A stretch of DNA of 64,000 bases. Source: Herbaspirillum sp. SJZ106 (GTDB lineage Bacteria > Pseudomonadota > Gammaproteobacteria > Burkholderiales > Burkholderiaceae_D). The notes beneath the pieces were generated by a model. The model saw only the letters and a list, made by a program, of their open reading frames with translations. It made no database searches and was not told the DNA's origin. Location: NCBI RefSeq assembly GCF_006715495.1, contig NZ_VFNI01000001.1, positions 310,001 to 374,000 of the forward strand, given 5' to 3'. The translations under genes were made by a program, and so were the position numbers. Each line of letters starts with the position of its first letter. The stretch's first letter is position 1. Positions 24,423 through 33,310 of the stretch are shown here, in pieces.

Positions 24423-25448
24423 ATGGCGACATTCAAATCCTTCAATCCCTCGATATCGCAGCCGCAACCGCAGCCGCAGACTGGCCAGCCCGGCCAGACG
24501 GGACTGACGCCGTCGCGCATACCGACCCAGAAGCAGCATCAGCTACGACAGGCGCCGGGCACGCTGGGCAATACCGAAGTCGTGCCGATGGAGTCGGTCG
24601 ACTCGTCTGCAGGCTGGCGCAACCTGAGCTTCAGCAAGAAGACGCTGAGACACTTCGTGGTTCCGGCGAACCCGCGCCAACAGCAACGCGAACAGCAATC
24701 CGCGCGGCGCGGAAGCAAGGATAAAAGCGAAAAGAAAGAGGGCGAGGAAGAGTGGTCGCTGCTGGATTCGCCGGTCGAGACGGTGGCCCGTCATGCCCCG
24801 GCCATGTTCAACCCGACCGCGCTGCTCGAGCGCCAGTTGGGGCAGTCGCGCGAAAAAGATCGCGAAGCGCGGGAAGAAGTCGAGAGGCGGATGGCGGCGC
24901 AGCCCAGCGTGCTGGACGCGGTTGGCACCATGCTGCGCGCCAGGATCGAGCTCGAAGCGAAGCAGCAGAAACCGGATCTGCAAGCTGCCGATCGATTCAA
25001 GGCCGGCAAGGTCAAGAACTCGGTATCGCAGATCCTGAGTTCGTTGGTGCGCAGCCGCATGGGCGAGATCAGGAGCGAATTCAAGAAAGTGATGGAGGTG
25101 GCCGAGACCGGCGACCCCAGCCTCGAACCTCCGCGAGCCTTGCGGCGCGAGATGCGGATCATCGTCGGCGCCCCGCGCGACAGCGAAATCGAAACCGAGC
25201 TGTCGGTGGCGGTCATGGCGCGCGCGCTGCAACGCAACGCGCCCGATTGCTTCATCGAGATGGCCGACGTGATTTGCAGCCAGATGGTCGGCTCCACGCT
25301 GAACCAGGAAAACCTGCGAAAGAATCCGGTACGCAACCGGGGCGCCTATGCGCTGGCTATCTCGGACAGTAAATGTTTCATGCAATTGCGCTCGACCTGG
25401 GGCGTGGCCAGGCGGCTGCTGGTGAATCTCTCGGAGCTGAAGCACTGA
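24423..25448 (+). CDS. sctW: T3SS gatekeeper (SctW/HrpJ/YopN position)
   Basis: A 341-residue hydrophilic protein. The start at ATG 24423 follows AAGGG; an open frame continues upstream but runs through the perfect hrp box. The N-terminus is Gln/Pro/Ser-rich and likely a secretion signal. Residues about 120-330 are helical (LVRSRMGEIRSEFKKVMEV and similar). It is the first gene before tyeA-, sycN-, sctX-, sctY- and sctV-like genes, exactly the place of YopN in Yersinia and HrpJ in Pseudomonas. The sequence resemblance is weak, so the call rests mainly on context. Gatekeepers hold back effector export until host contact. Confidence 0.6.
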   Translation: MATFKSFNPSISQPQPQPQTGQPGQTGLTPSRIPTQKQHQLRQAPGTLGNTEVVPMESVDSSAGWRNLSFSKKTLRHFVVPANPRQQQREQQSARRGSKDKSEKKEGEEEWSLLDSPVETVARHAPAMFNPTALLERQLGQSREKDREAREEVERRMAAQPSVLDAVGTMLRARIELEAKQQKPDLQAADRFKAGKVKNSVSQILSSLVRSRMGEIRSEFKKVMEVAETGDPSLEPPRALRREMRIIVGAPRDSEIETELSVAVMARALQRNAPDCFIEMADVICSQMVGSTLNQENLRKNPVRNRGAYALAISDSKCFMQLRSTWGVARRLLVNLSELKH

Positions 25449-25508
25449 CACAGGGACGATGCGCGCCGCCGCACGCCTTTGGGCGGTCTTCTTCTGAAAA
25501 GGTGAGAA

Positions 25509-25904
25509 ATGCAAATCAAGGTGGATGCCGTGGGCCTGACCGTGATCCTGCTGACGGCGGCGGAGGCAGGCTGGGGGAAGGGCAAGGTGCCGCAACTGAT
25601 GGCGCAGATCGTCGATATCTCCGGCATCGACAAGAATACGCGGGCGCGCGCCTACCGGCTGGTGCGCGACGCGATTGCCGAGTTGCCGTTGACGATCTGG
25701 GCGCAGGACAAGCTCAACGCCCGGCGTGAGCTGCTCGATGAATTGAGCCGGCAGATCACGGTGCTGCAGGCCGGGATGTCCAATTTTCCGACCCAGGAAG
25801 AGTTGCGCGAGGACGCGTGGCGCGTCGAGCTCGATGCCCAGTATCGCAGCGAGAACAACAATGCGGCACGGGCACGGAGCAAATCGATGGCGCGGCCGGG
25901 TTGA
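25509..25904 (+). CDS. TyeA-like gatekeeper partner
   Basis: A 131-residue protein with GGTGAG upstream of its ATG. Residues about 35-90 (GIDKNTRARAYRLVRDAIAE, then LPLTIWAQDKLNARRELLDEL) follow the TyeA pattern of helices ending in LP-L-W-D...R..LL. In Ysc systems TyeA binds YopN and controls the switch from translocator to effector export. It lies 60 bases after sctW and 48 bases before the sycN-like gene, in the same order as in Yersinia. The identification is moderate. Confidence 0.55.
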   Translation: MQIKVDAVGLTVILLTAAEAGWGKGKVPQLMAQIVDISGIDKNTRARAYRLVRDAIAELPLTIWAQDKLNARRELLDELSRQITVLQAGMSNFPTQEELREDAWRVELDAQYRSENNNAARARSKSMARPG

Positions 25905-25952
25905 CGGGGCGGGCGGCGATGACACGGGGTGTGAAATCAGAAAAGGCGGGTA

Positions 25953-26282
25953 ATGATGAAAGAACTGGTCATGAAATTGATCGGCGAGGCGCGCATCCAG
26001 CGTGCCGTCGCCATGAGCCATCTCGACAACGGGATCCACGTGTTCGCCTATCCGCTCGATGCCAGCATGCTGATTGCGATGGGCGTCAGCGCCGAGGCGC
26101 CGATGCGGCCGGAAGACCTGTTGCGCCGGCGCGGCGCCGAGCTGGAAACATTCGGCGGCTGGTTGCCGGCGCTGTTCAATGATGGCGGCATGTATGTGAT
26201 CAGGCGCCTGAGCTCGGAAGAAGAAGACGGCGGCGACGAACTCGACCGCCAGCTTGAAGCGGCGCTGGAGCTGCTCAATTGA
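25953..26282 (+). CDS. SycN-like chaperone
   Basis: A 109-residue acidic protein between the TyeA-like and SctX-like genes, the place of SycN in the Ysc gene order. The sequence is compatible with a small class I chaperone: helix (MKELVMKLIGEARIQRA), strands (GIHVFAYPLDASMLIAMGV), FGGWLPALFNDGGMYVIRRLS similar to the AGWLGESQLVLFVSL region of SycN, and an acidic C-terminal helix (ELDRQLEAALELLN). An upstream GGCGGG/AAAGGC region gives the ribosome site. Its stop overlaps the TTG start of the next gene. Confidence 0.55.
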   Translation: MMKELVMKLIGEARIQRAVAMSHLDNGIHVFAYPLDASMLIAMGVSAEAPMRPEDLLRRRGAELETFGGWLPALFNDGGMYVIRRLSSEEEDGGDELDRQLEAALELLN

Positions 26283-26734
26283 ACGCGCGCATCAACTCCT
26301 CCGGGGTCGGCAGCCCGCAGCCGATCGACCCCGGCGAACTGGCCGAGATACATAGCGCCAGCGGGCTTACGCCGCTGCTCAAGGCGCGCCCGCTGCTGTC
26401 GCAGGAGGAAGAAGCGGTTTCGCTGCCGGCGCTGGAGTTGCCTGTCGATCCGCTGCAGCAGATGCTCAAGGAATTTCTGGGGCCGGCGCTGACCTCTGAC
26501 AATCCGGTCTGGCGCGGCGACCCGGTGCCGTCCATGCGCGGCCTGCAACGGATGATGGTCGAACATGCGCTGAGCCTGGCCGAGGGCGAGCCGCGGCGAC
26601 CGATGATGGCGGCGCTGCGCCAGGTCGAGAAGGCAGTCCAGATGCGACTGCGCTGGTTGCAGATGAAGCGCAGCGAAGCAGAATCGACGATCGTCGAAGG
26701 GGAGGGGCAGGATGCGCCGGAAAAGACCCGCTGA
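26279..26734 (+). CDS. sctX: T3SS export-gate accessory protein SctX (YscX-like)
   Basis: A 151-residue protein that starts with TTG, overlapping the previous stop (TTGA). The N-terminal 50 residues are Ser/Pro-rich. Residues about 55-135 are helical (LPVDPLQQMLKEFLGPALTS, MRGLQRMMVEHALSLAEGE, and VEKAVQMRLRWLQMKRSEAE). It is followed by a SctY-like TPR-type protein and then sctV, as in Ysc-type systems. SctX is secreted and binds SctY and the SctV export gate. Context carries most of the identification. Confidence 0.65.
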   Translation: MNARINSSGVGSPQPIDPGELAEIHSASGLTPLLKARPLLSQEEEAVSLPALELPVDPLQQMLKEFLGPALTSDNPVWRGDPVPSMRGLQRMMVEHALSLAEGEPRRPMMAALRQVEKAVQMRLRWLQMKRSEAESTIVEGEGQDAPEKTR

Positions 26735-27032
26735 CGGCATGCAGCCGGAGCTGCTGACCGCGCTCGGACTGGTGTGGGGACACCTCAATGCCTATCAGTA
26801 CGAAGAGGCCTTCGAACTGGCCGCCGGCTGCCTGCAGCTGTGGCCGGAACATGAAAAGCTGCGCCTGATGCACGACCTCGCGGCGGCCGAAGTGCTGGAG
26901 CCGGTCGATCAGCGACGCCTGCGCGCCATGCGCACTCCCGACAACGCGGCCTGGGTCGACCTGGTGCTGCGCCGGCTGCAATATCAACAACACAATCGCA
27001 TCCAGGGCGACCTGGCAGGGGGACTGCAATGA
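26712..27032 (+). CDS. sctY: SctY (YscY-like) chaperone of SctX
   Basis: A 106-residue helical protein with TPR-like features: GLVWGHLNAYQYEEAFELAAGCL, then LWPEHEKLRLMHDLAAAEVLEP. It overlaps sctX by 23 bases and sctV by 4 bases (ATGA), a tight translational coupling. In Ysc systems SctY binds SctX and the cytoplasmic domain of SctV. SctX/SctY pairs are not usual in Hrp1 systems, which makes the find informative about the ancestry of this cluster. Confidence 0.7.
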   Translation: MRRKRPADGMQPELLTALGLVWGHLNAYQYEEAFELAAGCLQLWPEHEKLRLMHDLAAAEVLEPVDQRRLRAMRTPDNAAWVDLVLRRLQYQQHNRIQGDLAGGLQ

Positions 27033-29116
27033 AAGCCATGAGCGTCGTCATGCTGCTCAACAAGATCGCCATCCAGCTCGGCAAGCGCGCCGAGCTGATG
27101 GCGGCAGGCCTGGTGATCGGCATCGTCTTCATGCTGGTGCTGCCGATGCCGATCTGGCTGCTCGATATCCTGATCGCGTTCAGCCTGTGTGCTTCGGGCC
27201 TGATCGTGGTGGTGGCCATGTACATGCCCGGCCCGACGGCCTTCTCCACGTTTCCGGCCGTGCTGTTGCTGACCACGCTGTTTCGCCTGGCCATTTCGGT
27301 ATCGACCACCCGCCTGATCCTGCTTGAAGCCGATGCCGGTCACATCGTCGAGACTTTCGGCAATTTCGTGGTGGGCGGCAACCTGGTGGTGGGCCTGGTG
27401 ATCTTCCTGATCCTGACAGTGGTGCAATTCATCGTGATCACCAAAGGGTCGGAGCGCGTGTCTGAAGTATCGGCGCGATTTTCGCTGGACGCGATGCCCG
27501 GCAAGCAGATGTCGATCGACAGCGACCTGCGCGCCGGCATCCTCACGCCAGAGGAAGCCAAGGCCAAGCGTGCCCACCTGGGCCAGGAAAGCCAGCTGCA
27601 TGGCGCCATGGATGGCGCCATGAAGTTCGTCAAGGGCGACGCCATCGCCGGCATCTGCATCGTTGCCATCAACCTGATCGGCGGCATTTCGATCGGTATC
27701 ATCCAGCGCGGTATGGATGCCGGCCAGGCGATGCAGGTCTATTCGATCCTGTCGATCGGCGACGCGCTGATCGCGCAGATCCCCGCGCTGCTGATCTCGC
27801 TGGGCGCCGGTATCATCACCACCCGGGTCGGCGACGACAATCAGGAGGGGGAAACCAACATCGGCAGCGACATCGCCGGTGAATTGTTCGGCGAACCCAA
27901 GGCGCTGCTGACGGCGGCAGGCATCATGCTGCTGTTCGGCCTGATCCCCGGCATGCCCACGGCGATCTTCGTGTCGCTGGCGGTCGGACTTTGCGTGGCC
28001 GGCGTGGTCGGCATTCTCAAACCGATCGCCGATGCCGAGATGGCGCGCGAATCGGAAGAATCCGAGCGCAAGAACGCCGGTATCGTCGACCTGACCAGCT
28101 TCGCCGCCGTGACGCCGTTCATCTTGCGCATGCACGAGTCGATGCGCACCCGGGCCGAGGCCGAGGTGATCCGCACGGCGGTGCGGCTGATGCGCAATGC
28201 CATGCTGGAACGGCGCGGGATCCCCGACCTGAAGCCTATCGATTTCGAATTCACCGCCGCGGTGCCGGAAGGACGCGTGTTTTTCATGATGTCCGAAGTG
28301 CCGCTGGTGGATGCCGAGATCATGCTTGGCTGGAGCGCCACCCGCGAATCGCTGGAACGGGTCCAGGAGCTTGGCTTCCAGGCGTTCGAGCGCAACATTC
28401 CCGGTTCCCGCCGGCGCCGCGTGTGGGTCAAGGCGGACAGTCCCGAACAGCTGGCCGAGTCCGGCCTGCTGGCCGAACCCTGGGAAAAGGTGTTCGCCTC
28501 CGACATCGAGGTCGAGATGTTGCGCAACTGCCAGATGTTCGTCGGCGTGAACGAAGTGATCCGCTTTACCCGCTGGGCCGAAAGGCGTTATCCGGAACTG
28601 GGCAAGGAAGTGGTCAAGACCGTGACCTTGCCGCGCCTGACCGAGGTGGTGCAGCGCCTGACGCGGGAAGGCGTGTCGCTGCGCAATGCACGGCTGTTGC
28701 TGGAGACCACGCTCGACTGGGCGCCCAAGGAGCGCGATCCCGACGTCATCGCCGACTATGTGCGGCTGGCCTTCAAGCGCCAGTTGTGCTTCGAGGCCTC
28801 GCGCGACGGCCTGATCGAAGTGATCCTGTTGTCGCCCGAGCTGGAAGACCAGCTGCGCAACGCCATGCGCCAGACCAGCCAGGGCAGCTACCTCGACATC
28901 GATTCCGAACTGGAGCAGATGATCCTGGACCGACTGAACGACCTGTCGACCAATGTCAGCACGCCGATCGTGCCGCCGGTGCTGGTGACGGCGGCCGATA
29001 TCCGCCGTTCGGTGCGCAAGCTGATCGAGGAAGAGTTCTTCCCGGTGCCGGTGTTCGCGTTCTCGGAGCTGACCCAGCATGCCAAGGTCAAGCCGGTGGG
29101 GATGATTGAGGTGTGA
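27029..29116 (+). CDS. sctV: T3SS export gate protein SctV (HrcV/LcrD family)
   Basis: A 695-residue inner-membrane protein of the FlhA/LcrD family. Seven or eight membrane segments fill residues about 20-330 (for example MAAGLVIGIVFMLVLPMPIW). The conserved FHIPEP-equivalent region is around residues 135-165, with FSLDAMPGKQMSIDSDLRAG. A cytoplasmic domain runs from about 345 to the end and forms the nonameric export ring. Length matches the family. It overlaps sctY by four bases. It is separated from sctD by two accessory genes. Confidence 0.97.
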   Translation: MKAMSVVMLLNKIAIQLGKRAELMAAGLVIGIVFMLVLPMPIWLLDILIAFSLCASGLIVVVAMYMPGPTAFSTFPAVLLLTTLFRLAISVSTTRLILLEADAGHIVETFGNFVVGGNLVVGLVIFLILTVVQFIVITKGSERVSEVSARFSLDAMPGKQMSIDSDLRAGILTPEEAKAKRAHLGQESQLHGAMDGAMKFVKGDAIAGICIVAINLIGGISIGIIQRGMDAGQAMQVYSILSIGDALIAQIPALLISLGAGIITTRVGDDNQEGETNIGSDIAGELFGEPKALLTAAGIMLLFGLIPGMPTAIFVSLAVGLCVAGVVGILKPIADAEMARESEESERKNAGIVDLTSFAAVTPFILRMHESMRTRAEAEVIRTAVRLMRNAMLERRGIPDLKPIDFEFTAAVPEGRVFFMMSEVPLVDAEIMLGWSATRESLERVQELGFQAFERNIPGSRRRRVWVKADSPEQLAESGLLAEPWEKVFASDIEVEMLRNCQMFVGVNEVIRFTRWAERRYPELGKEVVKTVTLPRLTEVVQRLTREGVSLRNARLLLETTLDWAPKERDPDVIADYVRLAFKRQLCFEASRDGLIEVILLSPELEDQLRNAMRQTSQGSYLDIDSELEQMILDRLNDLSTNVSTPIVPPVLVTAADIRRSVRKLIEEEFFPVPVFAFSELTQHAKVKPVGMIEV

Positions 29117-29296
29117 GACCAATATTTCCGGTTGTCGCGGAACCGGCGCACAGGTCCCGAACATACATAAGAGAAACCAGGTGACGAACGTTCGCCTGCT
29201 TCGGTCCCAAGCCGAAGACCTTATCACCAACCCGATTGATATGCGCGCGGGGCGCGCCTGGCGCATGCGCCGGCACCGACGCGCAAAAGGAACGAC

Positions 29297-30229
29297 ATGC
29301 CATTTCCAAACGGATTTTCACTAGGTGGAAATAACAGAATCAATACGAATATCGATCCGACGGGCGCACCGACGCCACCCAACGGCCACCATGCCGGTAC
29401 ACAGCGGCGGCCGCCCTCCTGGGAGCGCGCGGGGCAAGGCCTGCGAAACGAAACGTCGGGGGTCAATCCGATGCGCCTGGCTGCAGGCCTGGCCAGGAGT
29501 GTGTTCAGTATTGGTCCCAGCTACAACAACTTTTTTAGGGCGGTCGAGAGTGTGTACGGCGCACCGCAGCGGCAAGACCCGGCGCATGTCCCGCCGCACG
29601 CAACGCATGGGCATCAGCGCGTGGGGGCGAGGTTCTCCGGCGAGAATATCGGTACGCAGATGGAACCGATGCTGCACATGTTCCAGCACGGAATCATGTC
29701 GGGCCTGCAACGCATCTTCGACCGGATGGACAGCGACCACATCCACCAGGAACTCAGAACGTACCAGCTGGACCAGCAAGAGTATCTGCGTAACAACATG
29801 AACGGCCCCCCGCCGGTCGTGCCTAGTTCGATTCCGTCGCATCTCAGGGACTACGTTGCCATGCTCGATCCTTCCGACGAAAACTTCGGTCACCAGATCT
29901 ATGAACTGGTGATGAACGACAGTCAGTTCCAGCAAAGGACGCGTGACCAGATAAACAATAACATCGGCACGGCACCCAGGCCAAACTTGCGCCATGAACA
30001 CGGCCATGGCGGCAACGCCTACGAACCGGAATTGGCGCCCAATGGCGAACCGCTGTTCGAGGAGTCGGCTGGGTTCGAGCCCTCGATGCAATATGAGAAC
30101 CGGCGCAACAGCACGCCGTCGCCCACGGCGGAGAACCGACCGAATCGGCAAGCGACAGTGCAAGATGAAACTGAAGAGCAGAGGCGTGCGGGAACGTCCG
30201 GTTCGTCGCCGACTACGCGTCGTTCCTGA
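29297..30229 (+). CDS. putative type III effector inserted between sctV and sctD
   Basis: A 310-residue protein with AAAAGGA upstream of the ATG. The first 60 residues are Asn/Gly/Pro-rich (PNGFSLGGNNRINTNIDPTG). The middle holds helical segments with many His, Gln and Met (MEPMLHMFQHGIMSGLQRIF). Residues 180-225 are an acidic helical part, and the C-terminus is Asn/Pro/Arg-rich and likely disordered. No catalytic motif is recognised. The position within the core cluster and the composition suggest a secreted protein. It probably shares the sctW-V transcript, as only a poor hrp-like site (ACATACA half) lies before it. Confidence 0.6.
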   Translation: MPFPNGFSLGGNNRINTNIDPTGAPTPPNGHHAGTQRRPPSWERAGQGLRNETSGVNPMRLAAGLARSVFSIGPSYNNFFRAVESVYGAPQRQDPAHVPPHATHGHQRVGARFSGENIGTQMEPMLHMFQHGIMSGLQRIFDRMDSDHIHQELRTYQLDQQEYLRNNMNGPPPVVPSSIPSHLRDYVAMLDPSDENFGHQIYELVMNDSQFQQRTRDQINNNIGTAPRPNLRHEHGHGGNAYEPELAPNGEPLFEESAGFEPSMQYENRRNSTPSPTAENRPNRQATVQDETEEQRRAGTSGSSPTTRRS

Positions 30230-30327
30230 TCGCCGCAGCGCGGCATGAATCCGACCAGATCCCGGTCACATATCGCTTTACTGGCGCGGATCTAAGTACT
30301 CAATCGTGGTGAAAACGGAGCTAACAC

Positions 30328-30759
30328 ATGAGCCTGGCTGCTAAACAATCGCACGTTCAAGAGCCCATCGCACCGATGTCGCATGAAGATGCGATGGCGA
30401 TCATCGAACGCGCCGCCCGCGACAAGCATCTCGCGCGCGATCTCGACCTACTGCGCGACAAATGCTTCTCGTTTGTCAATGCGATGATGGACGAGGTCAC
30501 GCAGACGCTGGCCGAAAAGGAAAAACGCACCCCGGCGCTGCTCAAGAGCCGTCCCGAACAGGAAGTGACGGCGATCTCGTTGCGGGCTGCGGGTCAGCAA
30601 CGCGAGGAGGCCGCGCGCAAGCGCCGCGAGCTGGCCGAAGCGATGGTGATGGGCGCGTTGGCCAATATGGACAATCCCGACTGGGATCCACGTAACCCGG
30701 CCACACGTCACACCACCGACAATTTCTTCATGGCCTTGCTCAAGAGCGCCTTCAAGTAA
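30328..30759 (+). CDS. T3SS-associated protein, paralogue of the 15033 protein
   Basis: A 143-residue largely helical protein with ACGGAG upstream of the ATG. It shares two motifs with the 187-residue protein at 15033: a helix with LARDLDLLR...F, and the C-terminal WDPRNP followed by NFFMALLKS. A charged Lys/Glu/Arg-rich helix lies between them (QREEAARKRRELAEA). It is immediately upstream of the sctD promoter and downstream of the 29297 gene. No known domain was recognised. The occurrence of two related proteins near the T3SS hints at a dedicated role. Confidence 0.6.
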   Translation: MSLAAKQSHVQEPIAPMSHEDAMAIIERAARDKHLARDLDLLRDKCFSFVNAMMDEVTQTLAEKEKRTPALLKSRPEQEVTAISLRAAGQQREEAARKRRELAEAMVMGALANMDNPDWDPRNPATRHTTDNFFMALLKSAFK

Positions 30760-30764
30760 GCGGT

Positions 30765-30793
30765 GGAACCGTCGCCCAGCCGCCGGGCACTCA
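30765..30793 (+). promoter_or_regulatory. hrp box before sctD
   Basis: GGAACC, 16 bases, GCACTCA: one mismatch to the consensus. It begins six bases after the stop of the previous gene and ends 61 bases before sctD. Confidence 0.75.
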
Positions 30794-30854
30794 GATAGCA
30801 GAGCGTGGCCGGCGGTCGCCGCCCACGCGGTTGAACGTCTGATGGAGCAAGATC

Positions 30855-31934
30855 ATGCAAGAACTGCGTATTCTCAATGGCTATCACCGGGGCGCCACGC
30901 TGCCCCTGCTGGATGGCAGCGCCCGCCTGCTGGGCGCGGATGAAGACGCCGATGTGGTGCTGGCCGACCCCGGCATCGTCGGCCGTCATGCCAGCCTGGC
31001 GCTGGCCGATGGCGGCTGGACGCTGTCGGCGCTGGATGGCCGCATTCGTCGCGCCGAGTCGAACCGGCCCACCGAGGTGGTGCAACTGGCGTTGGGCGCA
31101 CTGGCTCGCGTCGATCATATCTGGATCACCGTGGTCGAGGAGAACGTGCCCTGGAGCGACCCGCCGCCGGAGCCCACCGATAGCGAGGAAGCGGTTTCCG
31201 ACGAGGCGCCGGACGAGCCTGCGGAGGCTGCCGACGGTGCCGCTGCTGCCGCTGCTGGTGCTAACGGCCATCCCGAGCACCCGGACTTTGCCGCAGAGGG
31301 CGAGCGTGTCGAACCGGCGCCGCAAGACACCGCGCCCCAGCCGCTGGCACAGGCCATGCCGGCGCATGGCAGCGAGCCGGCTAGTCGCCGCTCGCGCGGC
31401 TACAAGATGGTGCTGCTGCCGTTTTTCATTGCCACTGCGCTGACCGGCGCGGCCGCCTACGGCCTGACCAGCCATCCCAAGGAACTGACCGCCGAGGCGC
31501 GCGCCAACGAAGCCGAGATCAAGCGCCTGGCGTCGTTGCCGCGCAAGTTGCCGCAAGACGAACTGGAGGCGGCGCTGCGCAAGCGGCTGGCAGAGGTCGA
31601 TCTGCTCCATCGCGTCATGCTCGAGGTCGATCGCCGCGAATGGACCATTCGCGGCGCCCTCAGTGAAGACGACGCCGACCGCCTGCAACGCATGCTGACG
31701 ACATTCTCGAAGACCTATGTGATCGATTTCCCGATCAACGTCAAGATCGGCTCGCCGGAATCGATGCTGCCGTTTCGCATCATCCAGGTGATTACCGGCA
31801 ACGACCCCAGCATCGTCACCGACGACGGGCGGCGCCTCTACGTGGGCGACGAATACCGCGGCATGCGGCTCGCCGCCGTGGCCGGCAACCAGCTCAAGTT
31901 CACCGGCAAGCATGCCTTGAACGTGTCATGGTGA
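30855..31934 (+). CDS. sctD: T3SS inner-membrane ring protein SctD (HrpQ/YscD type)
   Basis: A 359-residue single-pass membrane protein. Residues 1-100 form an N-terminal FHA-like domain (MQELRILNGYHRGATLPL). An acidic Ala/Glu/Pro linker follows to about residue 175. One membrane segment (about 185-205, MVLLPFFIATALTGAAAYGL) is followed by a periplasmic part with ring-building repeats. The ribosome site GGAGCAAG precedes the ATG. It is the first gene of the sctD-N-O-P-Q-R-S-T-U operon, with its own hrp box. Its stop overlaps the sctN start. Confidence 0.85.
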   Translation: MQELRILNGYHRGATLPLLDGSARLLGADEDADVVLADPGIVGRHASLALADGGWTLSALDGRIRRAESNRPTEVVQLALGALARVDHIWITVVEENVPWSDPPPEPTDSEEAVSDEAPDEPAEAADGAAAAAAGANGHPEHPDFAAEGERVEPAPQDTAPQPLAQAMPAHGSEPASRRSRGYKMVLLPFFIATALTGAAAYGLTSHPKELTAEARANEAEIKRLASLPRKLPQDELEAALRKRLAEVDLLHRVMLEVDRREWTIRGALSEDDADRLQRMLTTFSKTYVIDFPINVKIGSPESMLPFRIIQVITGNDPSIVTDDGRRLYVGDEYRGMRLAAVAGNQLKFTGKHALNVSW

Positions 31935-33310
31935 TGGATCCTCGCGTGTTCCAGGAGGACGTGCGCGCACGGCTCGACGACGTGCGCGCGCGGATCCCCG
32001 AATGGCAGTCGGGGCTGCCCCGGCGCCCGGGATTTTCCAGCCAGGGCCGGGTGGCCCAAGTGTTGGGCACCCTGATCGAAGCGCATATGCCGCCGGTGCA
32101 GATCGGCGAGCTGTGCAACCTGTTCAATCCCGAGCAGCCCGAGAAGACCATGCTGGCCGAGGTAGTCGGCTTTACCGACAAGGCCTCCATCCTGTCGGCC
32201 TTGAGCCCGCTGGAAGGGGTGTCGACCCGTACCGTGATCGAACCGCTGCGGCGTTCGCATTCGATCGAGGTGGGCGACCATCTGTTCGGTTGCGTGCTGG
32301 ACGGCTTTGGCCGCTGGATGTTCCAGGCGCCGGCGGCGCGCGACAACGTATCGACCTGGCGTGCGATGTCGCCGGTGATCCGCGACGCTCCCGCGGCGAC
32401 CAGCCGGCCCCGTATTTCGACCCCGCTGGCCACTGGCGTGCGCGCCATCGACGGCTTGTTGACCATGGGCACCGGACAGCGCATCGGCGTGTTTGCCGGC
32501 CCCGGTTGCGGCAAGACCACATTGATGGCGGCCATTGCGCGCGGTTGCCAGGCCGAGGCCATCGTGTTCGGCCTGATCGGCGAGCGCGGCCGGGAGCTCA
32601 ACGAATTCCTGGACCACGAGCTCGATGAAGAGCTGATTCGCAAGACGGTGGTGGTCTGCGCCACCTCCGACCGCACCTCGATGGAACGTTCGCGTGCCGC
32701 CTTCACCGCCACCGCCATTGCCGAGGGTTTCCGCGATCGCGGCATGAAGGTGCTGCTGCTGGTCGACTCGCTGACCCGGTTTGCCCGGGCACAGCGCGAG
32801 ATCGGGCTGGCGGCAGGCGAACCGCCGGCGCGCGGCGGCTTTACGCCATCGGTCTACACGATGCTGCCGCGGCTCATCGAACGCGCCGGCAGCACGCCGC
32901 AGGGCTCGATTACGGCCATGTACACGGTGCTGGTCGACGGCGAGTCGGCATCGGACCCGATCGGCGACGAAGCAAAGTCGCTGCTGGACGGGCATATCCT
33001 GCTGACGCGCAAGTTGGCCGAGCAGGGCCATTATCCGGCCATCGACGTGCTGGCCAGCATCAGCCGGGTGATGAGCAATGTCACCTCGCGCGAGCATCGC
33101 AAGGCCGCTTCGCAATTTCGTGAGTTGATGGCGCGCTACCAGGAGATGGAACTCTTGATCCGCCTCGGCGAGTACAAGTCCGGCGCTGATCCGGTGGCCG
33201 ACCGCGCGATGGAATTGCGCCCCGAACAACTGAGCTTCCTGCGCCAGGACACCAGCGGCAGCTCCGACTTCCAGGAAACCCTCGATACCCTGATGGAGAT
33301 GGCCCGATGA
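31928..33310 (+). CDS. sctN: T3SS ATPase SctN (HrcN)
   Basis: A 460-residue ATPase of the F1-beta/FliI family. Walker A is GPGCGKTT (about residues 195-202). Walker B is KVLLLVDSLTRFA. The family signature PSVYTMLPRLIERAG is present. It forms the hexameric cytosolic ATPase that releases chaperones and unfolds export substrates. It overlaps sctD by seven bases and sctO by four (ATGA), so the genes are translationally coupled. Confidence 0.97.
   Translation: MVMDPRVFQEDVRARLDDVRARIPEWQSGLPRRPGFSSQGRVAQVLGTLIEAHMPPVQIGELCNLFNPEQPEKTMLAEVVGFTDKASILSALSPLEGVSTRTVIEPLRRSHSIEVGDHLFGCVLDGFGRWMFQAPAARDNVSTWRAMSPVIRDAPAATSRPRISTPLATGVRAIDGLLTMGTGQRIGVFAGPGCGKTTLMAAIARGCQAEAIVFGLIGERGRELNEFLDHELDEELIRKTVVVCATSDRTSMERSRAAFTATAIAEGFRDRGMKVLLLVDSLTRFARAQREIGLAAGEPPARGGFTPSVYTMLPRLIERAGSTPQGSITAMYTVLVDGESASDPIGDEAKSLLDGHILLTRKLAEQGHYPAIDVLASISRVMSNVTSREHRKAASQFRELMARYQEMELLIRLGEYKSGADPVADRAMELRPEQLSFLRQDTSGSSDFQETLDTLMEMAR

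Noticed and set aside
29148-29176. Hrp-box-like site before the 29297 gene (GGAACC, 16 bases, ACATACA)
   Set aside because: The -10 half differs from CCACNNA at two fixed positions, and the gene can be read from the upstream operon.
26984-29266. 760-codon open frame opposite sctV
   Set aside because: Antisense to a certain gene, His/Arg/Gln-rich composition and no family resemblance; shadow frame.
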